DNA of 39,102 nt from CG1-02-35-72 sp036170135 (lineage in GTDB: Bacteria; Bacteroidota; Bacteroidia; Flavobacteriales; Flavobacteriaceae). This document shows positions 1 to 7,587 of this stretch, piece by piece. The DNA lies in NCBI GenBank assembly GCA_036170135.1, contig JAVHOP010000075.1, positions 1 to 39,102 of the forward strand, written 5' to 3'. The number at the start of each line of letters is the position of its first letter. Within the stretch, counting starts at the first letter, position 1. The notes under the pieces were generated by a model. That model searched no databases, was not told where the DNA came from, and worked only from the letters and a program-made list of their open reading frames with translations. A program made the position numbers and the translations under genes.

Positions 1-291
1 ATTTTTTTAAAGTCACAATATAAAGCAGAAAATGATGTTGATTTTAAGTCTTTTAGTGATATTTTAATTTATCCTAACCCAGCTAATTCAGAAATTATTA
101 TTAACTTTGATAGTAAATTTAACAATGCTGTTTTAACATTGTATAATATTGAAGGTAACCCAATTTTTTCTAAAAAAACCACAACTTTACAGGCAATAAT
201 TGATGTTTCCCATATAGTAGATGGTATTTATTTTATAAAAATACATAAAGGTACAAACTTAGTAATTAAGCAAATTATTATAAAACATTAA
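1..291 (+). CDS. C-terminal part of a T9SS-exported protein (type A sorting domain), 5' end outside window
   Basis: Only the last 96 residues are visible. The frame is open from base 1 and stops with TAA at 289-291. The segment reads as a Por-secretion/T9SS type A sorting domain: an IYPNPAN motif near residues 23-29, a middle LYNIEGNPIFSK strand, then DGIYFIKI and a basic C-terminal tail (KQIIIKH). In the known family this domain takes the protein across the outer membrane and is then cleaved for surface anchoring or release. The functional domain lies upstream of the window, so its activity is unknown. The next gene starts 4 bp after the stop, which suggests co-transcription. Confidence 0.85.
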   Translation: MFLKSQYKAENDVDFKSFSDILIYPNPANSEIIINFDSKFNNAVLTLYNIEGNPIFSKKTTTLQAIIDVSHIVDGIYFIKIHKGTNLVIKQIIIKH

Positions 292-295
292 CATC

Positions 296-961
296 ATGAG
301 AGCGTTAATTTTAACATTCAGCTTTTTATTTATTCTGAGAATAGGGTATGGTCAAAATTCAGATTATAAAAAGAATGAGATATCATTAGGCATCATCAAT
401 CAAATGAAATCACCTAAGGATCAAGAAAGTTTTTTTTTAAATTCATATTACATTGTTCCTTTAAATAATTTCATTTATAAAAGGTTTATAAATGAAAGAA
501 ATGCTATCAGACTAAGCTATTTTAGACCGATTAACAAATCTTATAACAAACCAATTAGCGGAGGATTTGGTGATGGTAAGTATAAAGAACAAGTTTTGAA
601 AATAGGATATGAGTACAGATTTAAACCTAAAAGGTTTATACCTTATATTGCCATCGATTTTTCCTATTTAAAATCTTCATCTTTAAATGAATTTGGTGGT
701 GGAATTGCTGGAAGTTTTAGTAGTTTAGAAAGACAATCTAAAGGTTACGGTTTGTCACCAACAATTGGTGTCAATTACAAAATTCACAAAAATGTTTTTA
801 TAGGTTTAGAAAGTAATTTGAGTGTTTTATCACTAAAAGAAGATAAAATATCATCATCCAAACCAATGTTTACAGATCCTATTGAAATAACAAAAAACCA
901 AAGTAAATATTTTGAATTTGTATTTAATCCGATTGCTTTTACAGCCATCTTTAGTTTTTGA
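296..961 (+). CDS. Predicted outer-membrane beta-barrel protein, function unknown
   Basis: A 221-aa protein with an N-terminal signal peptide: MRAL, a hydrophobic stretch, and likely cleavage after GYGQ near residue 20. The mature part is a series of amphipathic strands (for example LKIGYEYRF, YIAIDFSYL, SPTIGVNYKI, VFIGLESNLSVL) and ends in aromatic residues (FTAIFSF), as expected of a small beta-barrel inserted by the BAM complex. I cannot name the family. It begins 4 bp after the T9SS-domain gene and is probably in the same transcript. A secreted soluble beta-protein is an alternative, but the terminal Phe favours a barrel. Confidence 0.7.
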   Translation: MRALILTFSFLFILRIGYGQNSDYKKNEISLGIINQMKSPKDQESFFLNSYYIVPLNNFIYKRFINERNAIRLSYFRPINKSYNKPISGGFGDGKYKEQVLKIGYEYRFKPKRFIPYIAIDFSYLKSSSLNEFGGGIAGSFSSLERQSKGYGLSPTIGVNYKIHKNVFIGLESNLSVLSLKEDKISSSKPMFTDPIEITKNQSKYFEFVFNPIAFTAIFSF

Positions 962-976
962 GTAGCCTATCTTATT

Positions 977-1013
977 AAAAAAGCCCTTAAAAATAGTTCC
1001 AAAGGCATTTTTT
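977..1013. terminator. Possible imperfect bidirectional terminator
   Basis: An A6-GCC run at 977-985 can pair with GGC (1004-1006) and a T6 run (1008-1013), with one bulged A. It sits between two convergent genes (ends at 961 and 1079), where a bidirectional terminator is expected. The stem is imperfect. Confidence 0.4.
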
Positions 1014-1078
1014 ATTTGATGGTGGTATTAGAGAGATTCTTTACTTTGCTCAGAATGATAAGCGAAATTTATTAATAA

Positions 1079-2623
1079 TTAGCATTTCTCCAACCAATAT
1101 TTTGGCAATACTTCTTTTGAGATAAGTGCTTTTAAGTCTTCTATTTTTACGCGTTCTTGTTGCATGCTGTCGCGATATCTAATTGTAACTGTATGGTCTT
1201 GTAAAGTATCGTGATCAACGGTGATACAGAATGGTGTTCCGTTGGCATCTTGACGGCGGTAACGGCGACCAATGGCATCTTTTTCATCATAAACCACATT
1301 AAAATCGAATTTTAAATCGTCTATAATTTGATGAGCAACTTTAGGTAAACCATCTTTCTTTACCAAGGGCAAAACGGCAGCCTTTACAGGCGCCAGTACA
1401 GCTGGCAGTTTTAAAACAGTTCGAACAGAACCATCTTCTAAAACTTCGTCCTGTAAGGCTGTTGAGAATATGGCTAAAAACATTCGGTCTAAACCAACCG
1501 AAGTTTCTACTACATAAGGCACATAACTTTCATTTAGTTCTGAGTCAAAATACTGTAATTTTTTGCCTGAAAATTTTTGGTGACTGCTCAAGTCGAAATC
1601 GGTTCGTGAGTGAATGCCTTCTAATTCTTTAAATCCGAATGGGAATTTAAATTCAATATCGGCCGCAGCATTGGCGTAATGCGCTAATTTATCGTGGTCG
1701 TGAAAGCGATAGTTTTCAGCGCCTAAACCAAGCGATAAATGCCATTTTAAACGACGTTGTTTCCAACTTTCATACCATTGTAATTCTTCACCCGGACGCA
1801 CAAAAAATTGCATTTCCATTTGCTCGAATTCGCGCATTCTAAAAATAAATTGTCTCGCAACAATTTCATTTCTAAATGCTTTCCCGGTTTGTGCTATTCC
1901 AAAAGGAATTTTCATGCGCCCCGATTTTTGGACATTTAAAAAATTGACAAAAATACCTTGCGCGGTTTCGGGACGTAGGTATAAATCGACTGAATTCTCT
2001 GCCGAAGCACCTATTTTGGTACCAAACATCAGGTTGAATTGTTTAACTTCGGTCCAATTTCTTGAGCCTGAAAGCGGACAAGCAATTTCCAACTCTTCGA
2101 TGAGTGCTTTAACATCAGCTAAATCTTCTTTAGCTAAAGATTGTCCCATCCTTTTTAAAATGGCCTCAGCTTTAGCTTGGTATTCAATAACGCGGGCATT
2201 AGTCGCTAAAAATTGTGATTTATCGAAAGAATTACCAAAGCGTTTTGCTGCTTTGGTAACTTCTTTATCTATTTTGTCTTCTATTTTAGCGACGTAATCT
2301 TCAATCAAAACATCGGCACGGTAGCGTTTTTTAGAATCTTTATTATCAATTAAGGGGTCGTTAAATGCGTCAATGTGACCTGAAGCTTTCCAAGTAGTTG
2401 GATGCATAAATATTGCGGCATCTAATCCGACAATATTTTCGTTCATCTGAACCATAGCTTGCCACCAATAATTGCGAATATTTCTCTTTAATTCAACACC
2501 ATTTTGACCATAATCATAAACAGCACTTAAACCGTCGTAAATTTCACTCGATTGAAAAACATAGCCATACTCTTTAGCATGAGCGATGACTTTTTTAAAT
2601 TTATCTTCCTCTAAAATTGCCAT
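1079..2623 (-). CDS. glyS: Glycine--tRNA ligase (alpha2 type)
   Basis: A 514-aa class II aminoacyl-tRNA synthetase that charges tRNA-Gly in the cytoplasm. Visible landmarks are the N-terminal catalytic segment (YDGLSAVYDYGQNGVELKRN), the glycine-site loop LRPETAQGIFVNF, motif 2 around FRNEI followed by FRMREFEQMEMQFF, motif 3 around TSVGLDRMFLAIF, and a C-terminal anticodon-binding domain from about residue 405 (APVKAAVLPLVKKDG, then FCITVDHDTLQDHTVTIRYRD). This is the eukaryote/archaea-like single-chain alpha2 form, not the alpha2beta2 form of E. coli. It starts 5 bp downstream of the coiled-coil gene on the same strand and is probably co-transcribed with it. Confidence 0.96.
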   Translation of the reverse strand: MAILEEDKFKKVIAHAKEYGYVFQSSEIYDGLSAVYDYGQNGVELKRNIRNYWWQAMVQMNENIVGLDAAIFMHPTTWKASGHIDAFNDPLIDNKDSKKRYRADVLIEDYVAKIEDKIDKEVTKAAKRFGNSFDKSQFLATNARVIEYQAKAEAILKRMGQSLAKEDLADVKALIEELEIACPLSGSRNWTEVKQFNLMFGTKIGASAENSVDLYLRPETAQGIFVNFLNVQKSGRMKIPFGIAQTGKAFRNEIVARQFIFRMREFEQMEMQFFVRPGEELQWYESWKQRRLKWHLSLGLGAENYRFHDHDKLAHYANAAADIEFKFPFGFKELEGIHSRTDFDLSSHQKFSGKKLQYFDSELNESYVPYVVETSVGLDRMFLAIFSTALQDEVLEDGSVRTVLKLPAVLAPVKAAVLPLVKKDGLPKVAHQIIDDLKFDFNVVYDEKDAIGRRYRRQDANGTPFCITVDHDTLQDHTVTIRYRDSMQQERVKIEDLKALISKEVLPKYWLEKC

Positions 2624-2628
2624 AAATA

Positions 2629-3498
2629 CTATTTAAGGTTTAAATCTAACTGACCTAAAAGTCGGCCTTCACCAAATACTTTTACTTTATAAGTACCTTT
2701 TGTAAGTCCTTTTTTAGAATCAGATTTACTTAGAACACAGAATTGAGTATCAATATTTTGATAGAAGAAACTTGCTTTTTCGCTGTAATTTATTGACTCA
2801 TCACCAAGTGCAATGGTTTCATTGGCGCCTAATAATTTTCCTTCCGGACTATAAATTTGAACATAGAAATCACGATCACCTTTTGAAGCTAACACGTTTT
2901 TTGTTACAACTGCGCAAACTCTAATACGATCAGCTCTTGAAGCGCGTGTGGTTAAAATTAATTGACCATTTGATTTTTGTTTAACACCTGTTGCCGAAAG
3001 GGCAGTCAGTTGAAGTGCAGAACCACTCTCAATATTTTTAGATAAAATAATATTTTCGCCTATAAGGTTATTAATAGTATCATTTTTAAGCTCAACTAAA
3101 ACTTCTGAACTATCAATTGATTCTATCAATTTGGTATTAACTTGATTGGTAGAGTCTACCATAAACAACAGGTGTTTATTTAACTTTTCTAACTTAGCTA
3201 ATTTTGATTTTAGTTTTCTAATGGTCGAATAATTTATCTTTCTATTTTGCAATAATGAATCGCGAATAGCGATAACTTCTGCACGAGATTTTACTAAATC
3301 GTCGTTTAATACTGTATTTTTACTGATTTCAATGTCGTATTGAGCAATCATGCTATCTAGTTCTGACTTAACTTGGTCTTTTTCAGATGTTAGTTGCACT
3401 GCAAATTTAGTATTGTCAATTTTAGTATAAACAATATAGCCAATACTTAAAGCTAATAATACTGCTAATAAAATAATAATACTTTTTGAATTTTTCAT
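2629..3498 (-). CDS. Membrane-anchored coiled-coil protein, function unknown
   Basis: A 289-aa protein. Residues 6-25 form one transmembrane or signal-anchor helix. Residues about 35-160 are charged and heptad-like (coiled coil). Residues about 165-289 form a beta-rich domain (QLILTTRASRADRIRVCAVV, FYVQIYSPEGKLLGANE, GTYKVKVFGEGRLLGQLDL). The layout suggests a periplasm-facing protein held by its N-terminus, with a helical stalk and a beta-sandwich head. I recall this gene next to glyS and comF in other Flavobacteriia, where it is annotated only as hypothetical. It is the first gene of a two-gene unit with glyS. No enzymatic motif is seen. Confidence 0.75.
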   Translation of the reverse strand: MKNSKSIIILLAVLLALSIGYIVYTKIDNTKFAVQLTSEKDQVKSELDSMIAQYDIEISKNTVLNDDLVKSRAEVIAIRDSLLQNRKINYSTIRKLKSKLAKLEKLNKHLLFMVDSTNQVNTKLIESIDSSEVLVELKNDTINNLIGENIILSKNIESGSALQLTALSATGVKQKSNGQLILTTRASRADRIRVCAVVTKNVLASKGDRDFYVQIYSPEGKLLGANETIALGDESINYSEKASFFYQNIDTQFCVLSKSDSKKGLTKGTYKVKVFGEGRLLGQLDLNLK

Positions 3499-3524
3499 TT
3501 TTAATAAAAGTTTTAAATTTTTTG

Positions 3525-3532
3525 CAAAATTA
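3525..3532 (-). promoter_or_regulatory. Probable -7 element for the coiled-coil/glyS unit
   Basis: Reads TAATTTTG on the minus strand, an exact match to the Bacteroidota -7 consensus TAnnTTTG. It lies 27 bp upstream of the start codon at 3498. No clear -33 TTG is seen at the usual spacing. Confidence 0.45.
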
Positions 3533-3571
3533 AGGTATTTTATTTAAAGCTAGCCTTGTATTTAAAGGAAA

Positions 3572-3579
3572 TATTTTTG
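3572..3579 (+). promoter_or_regulatory. Probable -7 element for comF
   Basis: TATTTTTG matches TAnnTTTG and lies 49 bp upstream of the comF ATG. The nearest upstream TTG (3556-3558) is only 13 bp away, too close for a normal -33 element. Confidence 0.35.
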
Positions 3580-3628
3580 ATTGCATATCGATTAATTTAT
3601 TTAATTTTAATTGATTATATAACTTAAA

Positions 3629-4312
3629 ATGTTTTTAACTAACCTTATAAATCTTTTTTTCCCTAAACGTTGTTTAACATGTGATGAAACCCTGTTGGCA
3701 TCCGAAAAAATGATTTGCATTAATTGTTTACACGATTTACCCTTAGCTAATTACACAAAAATAGCAGGTAACCAAGTGGAGCAATCTTTTTATGGCAGAA
3801 TACCGTTAATAGCAGCAACCACATTATTGTTATATTATAAAAAAAGTAAAGTTCAGCAACTCATTCATCAATTAAAATACAGAGGTTTTGAAGAAATTGG
3901 CACTTATCTAGGCGATTGGCTTGGAGAAGAAATGGCTGAAAGTGATAGATTTTCGTCAATAGAAGTCGTGATACCTGTACCATTGCATCCTAAAAAACTA
4001 AAACAAAGAGGTTATAATCAGGTTGAAAAATTTGGGAAGTCGCTTTCAAAACATTTAAATGCTATCTATATAGACGATAAATTATTAAAGATTACTTCAA
4101 CAGCATCACAAACAAATAAACATCGTTCTGAACGGATTTCAAATGTAAGTGAAATATTTTTCTTAGCTGACACGGAGTATTTTAAAAATAAACACATCTT
4201 ATTAATAGACGACGTGATTACAACGGGAGCTACACTTGAGGCTTGTTGCGAGCAATTATTAAAAACAAAAGGAATTAAAATTAGTATTGCCACTATGGCT
4301 TTTGCGGTTTAG
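3629..4312 (+). CDS. comF: ComF family phosphoribosyltransferase-like protein
   Basis: A 227-aa protein. The N-terminus carries a four-cysteine zinc-finger-like segment (RCLTC at residues 14-18 and CINC about 14 residues later). The C-terminus carries a type I phosphoribosyltransferase fold: VVIPVPLHPKKLKQRGYNQ, then the PRPP-loop motif LLIDDVITTGATLEACC. In the known family, ComF is needed for internalising single-stranded DNA during natural transformation and interacts with the replication/recombination machinery. The rest of a competence system is not in this window, although a ComM homologue lies at 7588. It is divergent from the coiled-coil gene with 130 bp between the starts. Confidence 0.92.
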   Translation: MFLTNLINLFFPKRCLTCDETLLASEKMICINCLHDLPLANYTKIAGNQVEQSFYGRIPLIAATTLLLYYKKSKVQQLIHQLKYRGFEEIGTYLGDWLGEEMAESDRFSSIEVVIPVPLHPKKLKQRGYNQVEKFGKSLSKHLNAIYIDDKLLKITSTASQTNKHRSERISNVSEIFFLADTEYFKNKHILLIDDVITTGATLEACCEQLLKTKGIKISIATMAFAV

Positions 4313-4375
4313 AAAACTAAAATCTTTGCTCTGAATTAAAAAAAATAAATTGTTTCTTTGTATCAAATTTTGAAA

Positions 4376-5977
4376 ATGAAGCATAATTTTATAAAAATAA
4401 CCATCGTTTTTTTAATCTTAATTTTATCTAATTGTGCCCGCAGAGGACGGCCAACGGGAGGTGAGAAAGATGAAGTAGCACCAATTATGGTAACTGCAAA
4501 ACCTGCGTTTGAGACAACTCATTTTAACTCAAAAACTATTCAAATATTTTTTGATGAGTTTATTAAACTTGATAAAGTTGGACAGCAACTTATAGTTTCG
4601 CCACCATTAAAATACAAACCAGTTATATCGCCATTGGGCTCGGCAAGTAAGATTTTAAATATCAAAATATTAGATACACTTCAAAAAGAAACTACCTATA
4701 TTTTTAATTTTGGAACAAGTGTTCGCGATAATAACGAAGGCAATATTTTATACAATTTTAAATACGTGATGTCAACGGGTGATAATATTGATTCTTTAAG
4801 TCTAAAAGGAACAATTAGAGATGCCTTAAGCAATGAAGTAGATAAAGAAGTTGCTATATTGTTATACCGATTGGATGAAAATTTTAATGATTCTATCATT
4901 TATAAAGGATTGCCTAATTATATTGCAAATACCTTAGATACTGTAGTTTGGGATATTTCAAATATAAAAAGAGGCAAATATAAGTTGGTTGCATTAAAGC
5001 AGAAAAATTACGATTACAAATTTAAACCTGCTTCCGATAAAATTGCATTTTATCCTGATACCATTAATATACCATCTGATTCAACGTATAAATTGTCGCT
5101 TTTTAAAGAAATATTAGACTATAAATTGTCGCGACCTTCTGAAGTTTCTAAACAACACATCGTTTTTGGATATTATGGCATCGCAAAAGACATCAAAATT
5201 GACTTATTAACACAGGTTTCTGATAGTTTTAAATCGATTCAAGCATTTGAAGTAGGTAAAGACACCTTAAATTATTGGTTTAATACGCCTAATTTAGACT
5301 CACTGCAATTTAAAGTTAGCAATCGTGAAAATATTGATACTGTGATGGTGAAATTACGTGCACAAAAATTTGATTCTTTAGTCGTTGGAAGTCTTGTTAA
5401 AAGCACGCTGAATTTAAATGAAGATTTTAAATTATTAGCTAATCAACCCATCACAAAAGTAGATAATTCTAAAATAATTTTTATTGATAAAGATTCTATA
5501 AATATCCCATTTACAACAGAAATTTCTGACTTAAAGACACAAGTGCATTTTAAATTTGACAAAACGCCAAACAAAGCGTATCGCTTAATGCTGTTGCCAA
5601 ATGCCGTTCAAACTTTTTTTGAAAGCAATACCGATACCATTCGCTATCTATTTGGAATTAAAAAATTAACTGAATTGGGAAGCGTTTTTTTGAGTTTTAC
5701 TAACGTAAAATCATATCCGTTTATAGTAGAATTGACCGATTTAAAAACAAAGGTCATCCTTTCTAAATATATCGATAAACCACAAGAAGTCAGTTTTATA
5801 AATATAAATCCTGCTAAATATTTAATTCGGATTATTTATGATGAAAACAAAAACAAAATATGGGATACGGGTAATTTTTTAAAACATATTAATCCTGAAG
5901 AAGTCATCTATTTTAAGAAAGAATTAGATGTGAGGGCAAATTGGGAAATTACAGAAGTATTTGATTTGTCGCAATAA
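4376..5977 (+). CDS. Ig-like (Big_5/SbsA-type) domain lipoprotein
   Basis: A 533-aa protein starting at the ATG at 4376. A TTG six codons upstream is in frame, but the ATG begins a clean lipoprotein signal (MKHNF, hydrophobic core, lipobox LSNC with Cys at residue 20). Residues about 35-130 form an Ig-like domain of the Big_5 type (PIMVTAKPAFETTHFNSKTIQIFFDEF, then TTYIFNFGTSVRDNNEGN). The rest is beta-rich with an EIKVYDE-like late segment (RIIYDENKNKIWDTGNFL) typical of this flavobacterial family. It is probably a lipid-anchored envelope protein, but its function is not established. It follows comF by 63 bp, and the upstream TTTCTTTG is a one-mismatch -7 box. Confidence 0.85.
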   Translation: MKHNFIKITIVFLILILSNCARRGRPTGGEKDEVAPIMVTAKPAFETTHFNSKTIQIFFDEFIKLDKVGQQLIVSPPLKYKPVISPLGSASKILNIKILDTLQKETTYIFNFGTSVRDNNEGNILYNFKYVMSTGDNIDSLSLKGTIRDALSNEVDKEVAILLYRLDENFNDSIIYKGLPNYIANTLDTVVWDISNIKRGKYKLVALKQKNYDYKFKPASDKIAFYPDTINIPSDSTYKLSLFKEILDYKLSRPSEVSKQHIVFGYYGIAKDIKIDLLTQVSDSFKSIQAFEVGKDTLNYWFNTPNLDSLQFKVSNRENIDTVMVKLRAQKFDSLVVGSLVKSTLNLNEDFKLLANQPITKVDNSKIIFIDKDSINIPFTTEISDLKTQVHFKFDKTPNKAYRLMLLPNAVQTFFESNTDTIRYLFGIKKLTELGSVFLSFTNVKSYPFIVELTDLKTKVILSKYIDKPQEVSFININPAKYLIRIIYDENKNKIWDTGNFLKHINPEEVIYFKKELDVRANWEITEVFDLSQ

Positions 5978-6012
5978 ACATTTAAATTTATTAGCTATAA
6001 AGCTATTTTTAT

Positions 6013-6044
6013 TTGGATTCACACCGTTTAAGTTGCTATCTTTG
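6013..6044 (+). promoter_or_regulatory. Promoter of the mrp-nfu operon
   Basis: TTG at 6013-6015, a 21-bp spacer, and TATCTTTG at 6037-6044 match the Bacteroidota consensus in both boxes and spacing. The mrp ATG follows 31 bp downstream. Confidence 0.7.
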
Positions 6045-6075
6045 TAATTTAGAATGAATATAATTTGTAAGCAAA

Positions 6076-7206
6076 ATGGAAATTAAAAAACAAGCTGTTT
6101 TAGATGCCTTAAATACCATTTCAGAACCTGGTGCGGGTCAAAGTTTAATAGCAAGTGAATCGGTTAAAAACGTTATAATTTTTGGCAAAGAAGTTGTAAT
6201 TGATATCGTTATAGCAAACCCAACGCTACAGGCAAAAAAGAAAATGGAAGTCGAAATTATGAAAGTAATTCACGATTTAGTTTATCAAAAAGCCGTTGTA
6301 AAAGTTAACGTAAAAGTTGAAATTCCAGAAAAGGCTGAACCTCAAAAAAAAGAAAATCCCTTACCAAATATTAAAAATATCATCGCTATTGCTTCTGGCA
6401 AAGGTGGTGTAGGTAAATCTACAATTACAGCAAACTTAGCGGTATCATTATCAAAAATGGGATTTAAAGTTGGCATTTTAGATGCCGATGTTTATGGACC
6501 ATCAATACCATTAATGTTTGATGTTGCCTCTGCAAAACCACTTTCGGTGGAAGAAAATGGCAAATCTAAAATGAAACCAATTGAAAGTTATGGAGTCAAA
6601 ATTTTGTCCTTAGGATTTTTTACCGACGCCAACCAGGCCGTTATTTGGCGAGGTGCAATGGCGTCCAAAGCCTTAAACCAGTTATTGTTTGATGCGGCTT
6701 GGGGCGAGCTCGACTTTTTATTAATAGATTTACCTCCTGGCACTGGCGATATTCATTTGTCAATTGTGCAGGCTATTCCTGTTACTGGGGCGGTTATTGT
6801 GAGTACACCTCAAAATATCGCTTTAGCGGATGCAAAAAGAGGTATTGCCATGTTTAAACAAGAAAATATCAATGTACCGGTATTAGGATTAGTTGAGAAT
6901 ATGAGCTTTTTCACGCCTGCCGAATTACCCGAAAATAAATATTATATTTTTGGAAAAGATGGTGCTAAAAATTTAGCTGAAGACGAAAATACAAGGTTCT
7001 TAGGAGAAATTCCTCTGGTGCAAAGTATTCGTGAATCTGGCGATGTTGGGCATCCGGTAAGCCTACAAAACAATACGACTTTAGAAATTTCATTTAAAGA
7101 AATAGCTAAAAATATGGTTGACGAATTAATTAAGAGAAACGCCGATTTACCACCAACCGAAATTGTAAGAATATCAACTCTTGCAGGCTGCCATTCACAC
7201 AAATAA
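6076..7206 (+). CDS. mrp: Mrp/ApbC-family Fe-S cluster carrier ATPase
   Basis: A 376-aa cytoplasmic P-loop ATPase. Residues 1-90 form the MIP18/DUF59 domain. The deviant Walker A motif ASGKGGVGKS sits near residue 107, followed by the switch regions DADVYGPS and LIDLPPGTGD. Family members bind and transfer Fe-S clusters to apo-proteins. Unusually, the CxxC that normally bridges a cluster at the dimer interface is absent: the expected place reads ENMSFFTPAELPENKYYIFG. The only cysteine in the chain is Cys372, in the tail AGCHSHK. I recall the same ENM.(W/F)FTP sequence in other Bacteroidota, so this is probably a lineage form rather than damage. An Nfu scaffold gene follows after 2 bp. Confidence 0.95.
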   Translation: MEIKKQAVLDALNTISEPGAGQSLIASESVKNVIIFGKEVVIDIVIANPTLQAKKKMEVEIMKVIHDLVYQKAVVKVNVKVEIPEKAEPQKKENPLPNIKNIIAIASGKGGVGKSTITANLAVSLSKMGFKVGILDADVYGPSIPLMFDVASAKPLSVEENGKSKMKPIESYGVKILSLGFFTDANQAVIWRGAMASKALNQLLFDAAWGELDFLLIDLPPGTGDIHLSIVQAIPVTGAVIVSTPQNIALADAKRGIAMFKQENINVPVLGLVENMSFFTPAELPENKYYIFGKDGAKNLAEDENTRFLGEIPLVQSIRESGDVGHPVSLQNNTTLEISFKEIAKNMVDELIKRNADLPPTEIVRISTLAGCHSHK

Positions 7207-7208
7207 AG

Positions 7209-7445
7209 ATGACACCACAACAAATTAAAAATAACGTTGAGAAAGCCTTACAAGAAATAAGGCCTTATTTAATTGCCGATGGTGGCAATATTAGTTTAGT
7301 GGCTATTGAAGATTCCGTTGTGAAAGTAAGATTTGAAGGAACTTGTTGTGACTGTACTGTAAATCATTTGACTTTAAAAAATGGGGTAGAAGCGACAATA
7401 AAAAAATATGCAACTCATATTACACAAGTTATAGAGATAAAATAA
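7209..7445 (+). CDS. nfu: NifU-family (Nfu) Fe-S scaffold protein
   Basis: A 78-aa protein consisting of the Nfu domain alone: IRPYLIADGGNISLVAIED, then GTCCDC with the CxxC at residues 46-49, then LKNGVEATIKKY. The two cysteines of the CxxC would hold a cluster shared between two monomers. The usual proline after the second Cys is a Thr here. It starts 2 bp after the mrp stop, so the two proteins are translated from one message. A scaffold paired with an Mrp carrier that lacks CxxC suggests Nfu is the cluster-holding partner (inference). Confidence 0.93.
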   Translation: MTPQQIKNNVEKALQEIRPYLIADGGNISLVAIEDSVVKVRFEGTCCDCTVNHLTLKNGVEATIKKYATHITQVIEIK

Positions 7446-7525
7446 AAAGTTAAAAATATCTTTTAGTTATAGCCCTTTACTTTACTCTTAGAGTATTTGT
7501 TGTAAAGTCTTAAAATAACAATTTA

Positions 7526-7562
7526 AACCTCAAATGTTTGTATTACATCTGAGGTTTTTTTT
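7526..7562 (+). terminator. Rho-independent terminator of mrp-nfu
   Basis: AACCTCA (7526-7532) pairs with TGAGGTT (7550-7556), and ATGT (7534-7537) pairs with ACAT (7545-7548), separated by a single A/C mismatch. A run of eight Ts (7555-7562) follows. This is a strong intrinsic terminator 80 bp after the nfu stop. Confidence 0.88.
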
Positions 7563-7587
7563 ATACCTTTAGGCAAAGCTTTAATTT

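Noticed and set aside
1914..2297. 127-codon open frame antisense to glyS
   Set aside because: It lies wholly inside glyS and has no recognisable family or promoter.
4358..4375. TTG start six codons upstream of the Ig-like lipoprotein
   Set aside because: The ATG at 4376 begins a textbook lipoprotein signal peptide; the extension would add unrelated residues before it.
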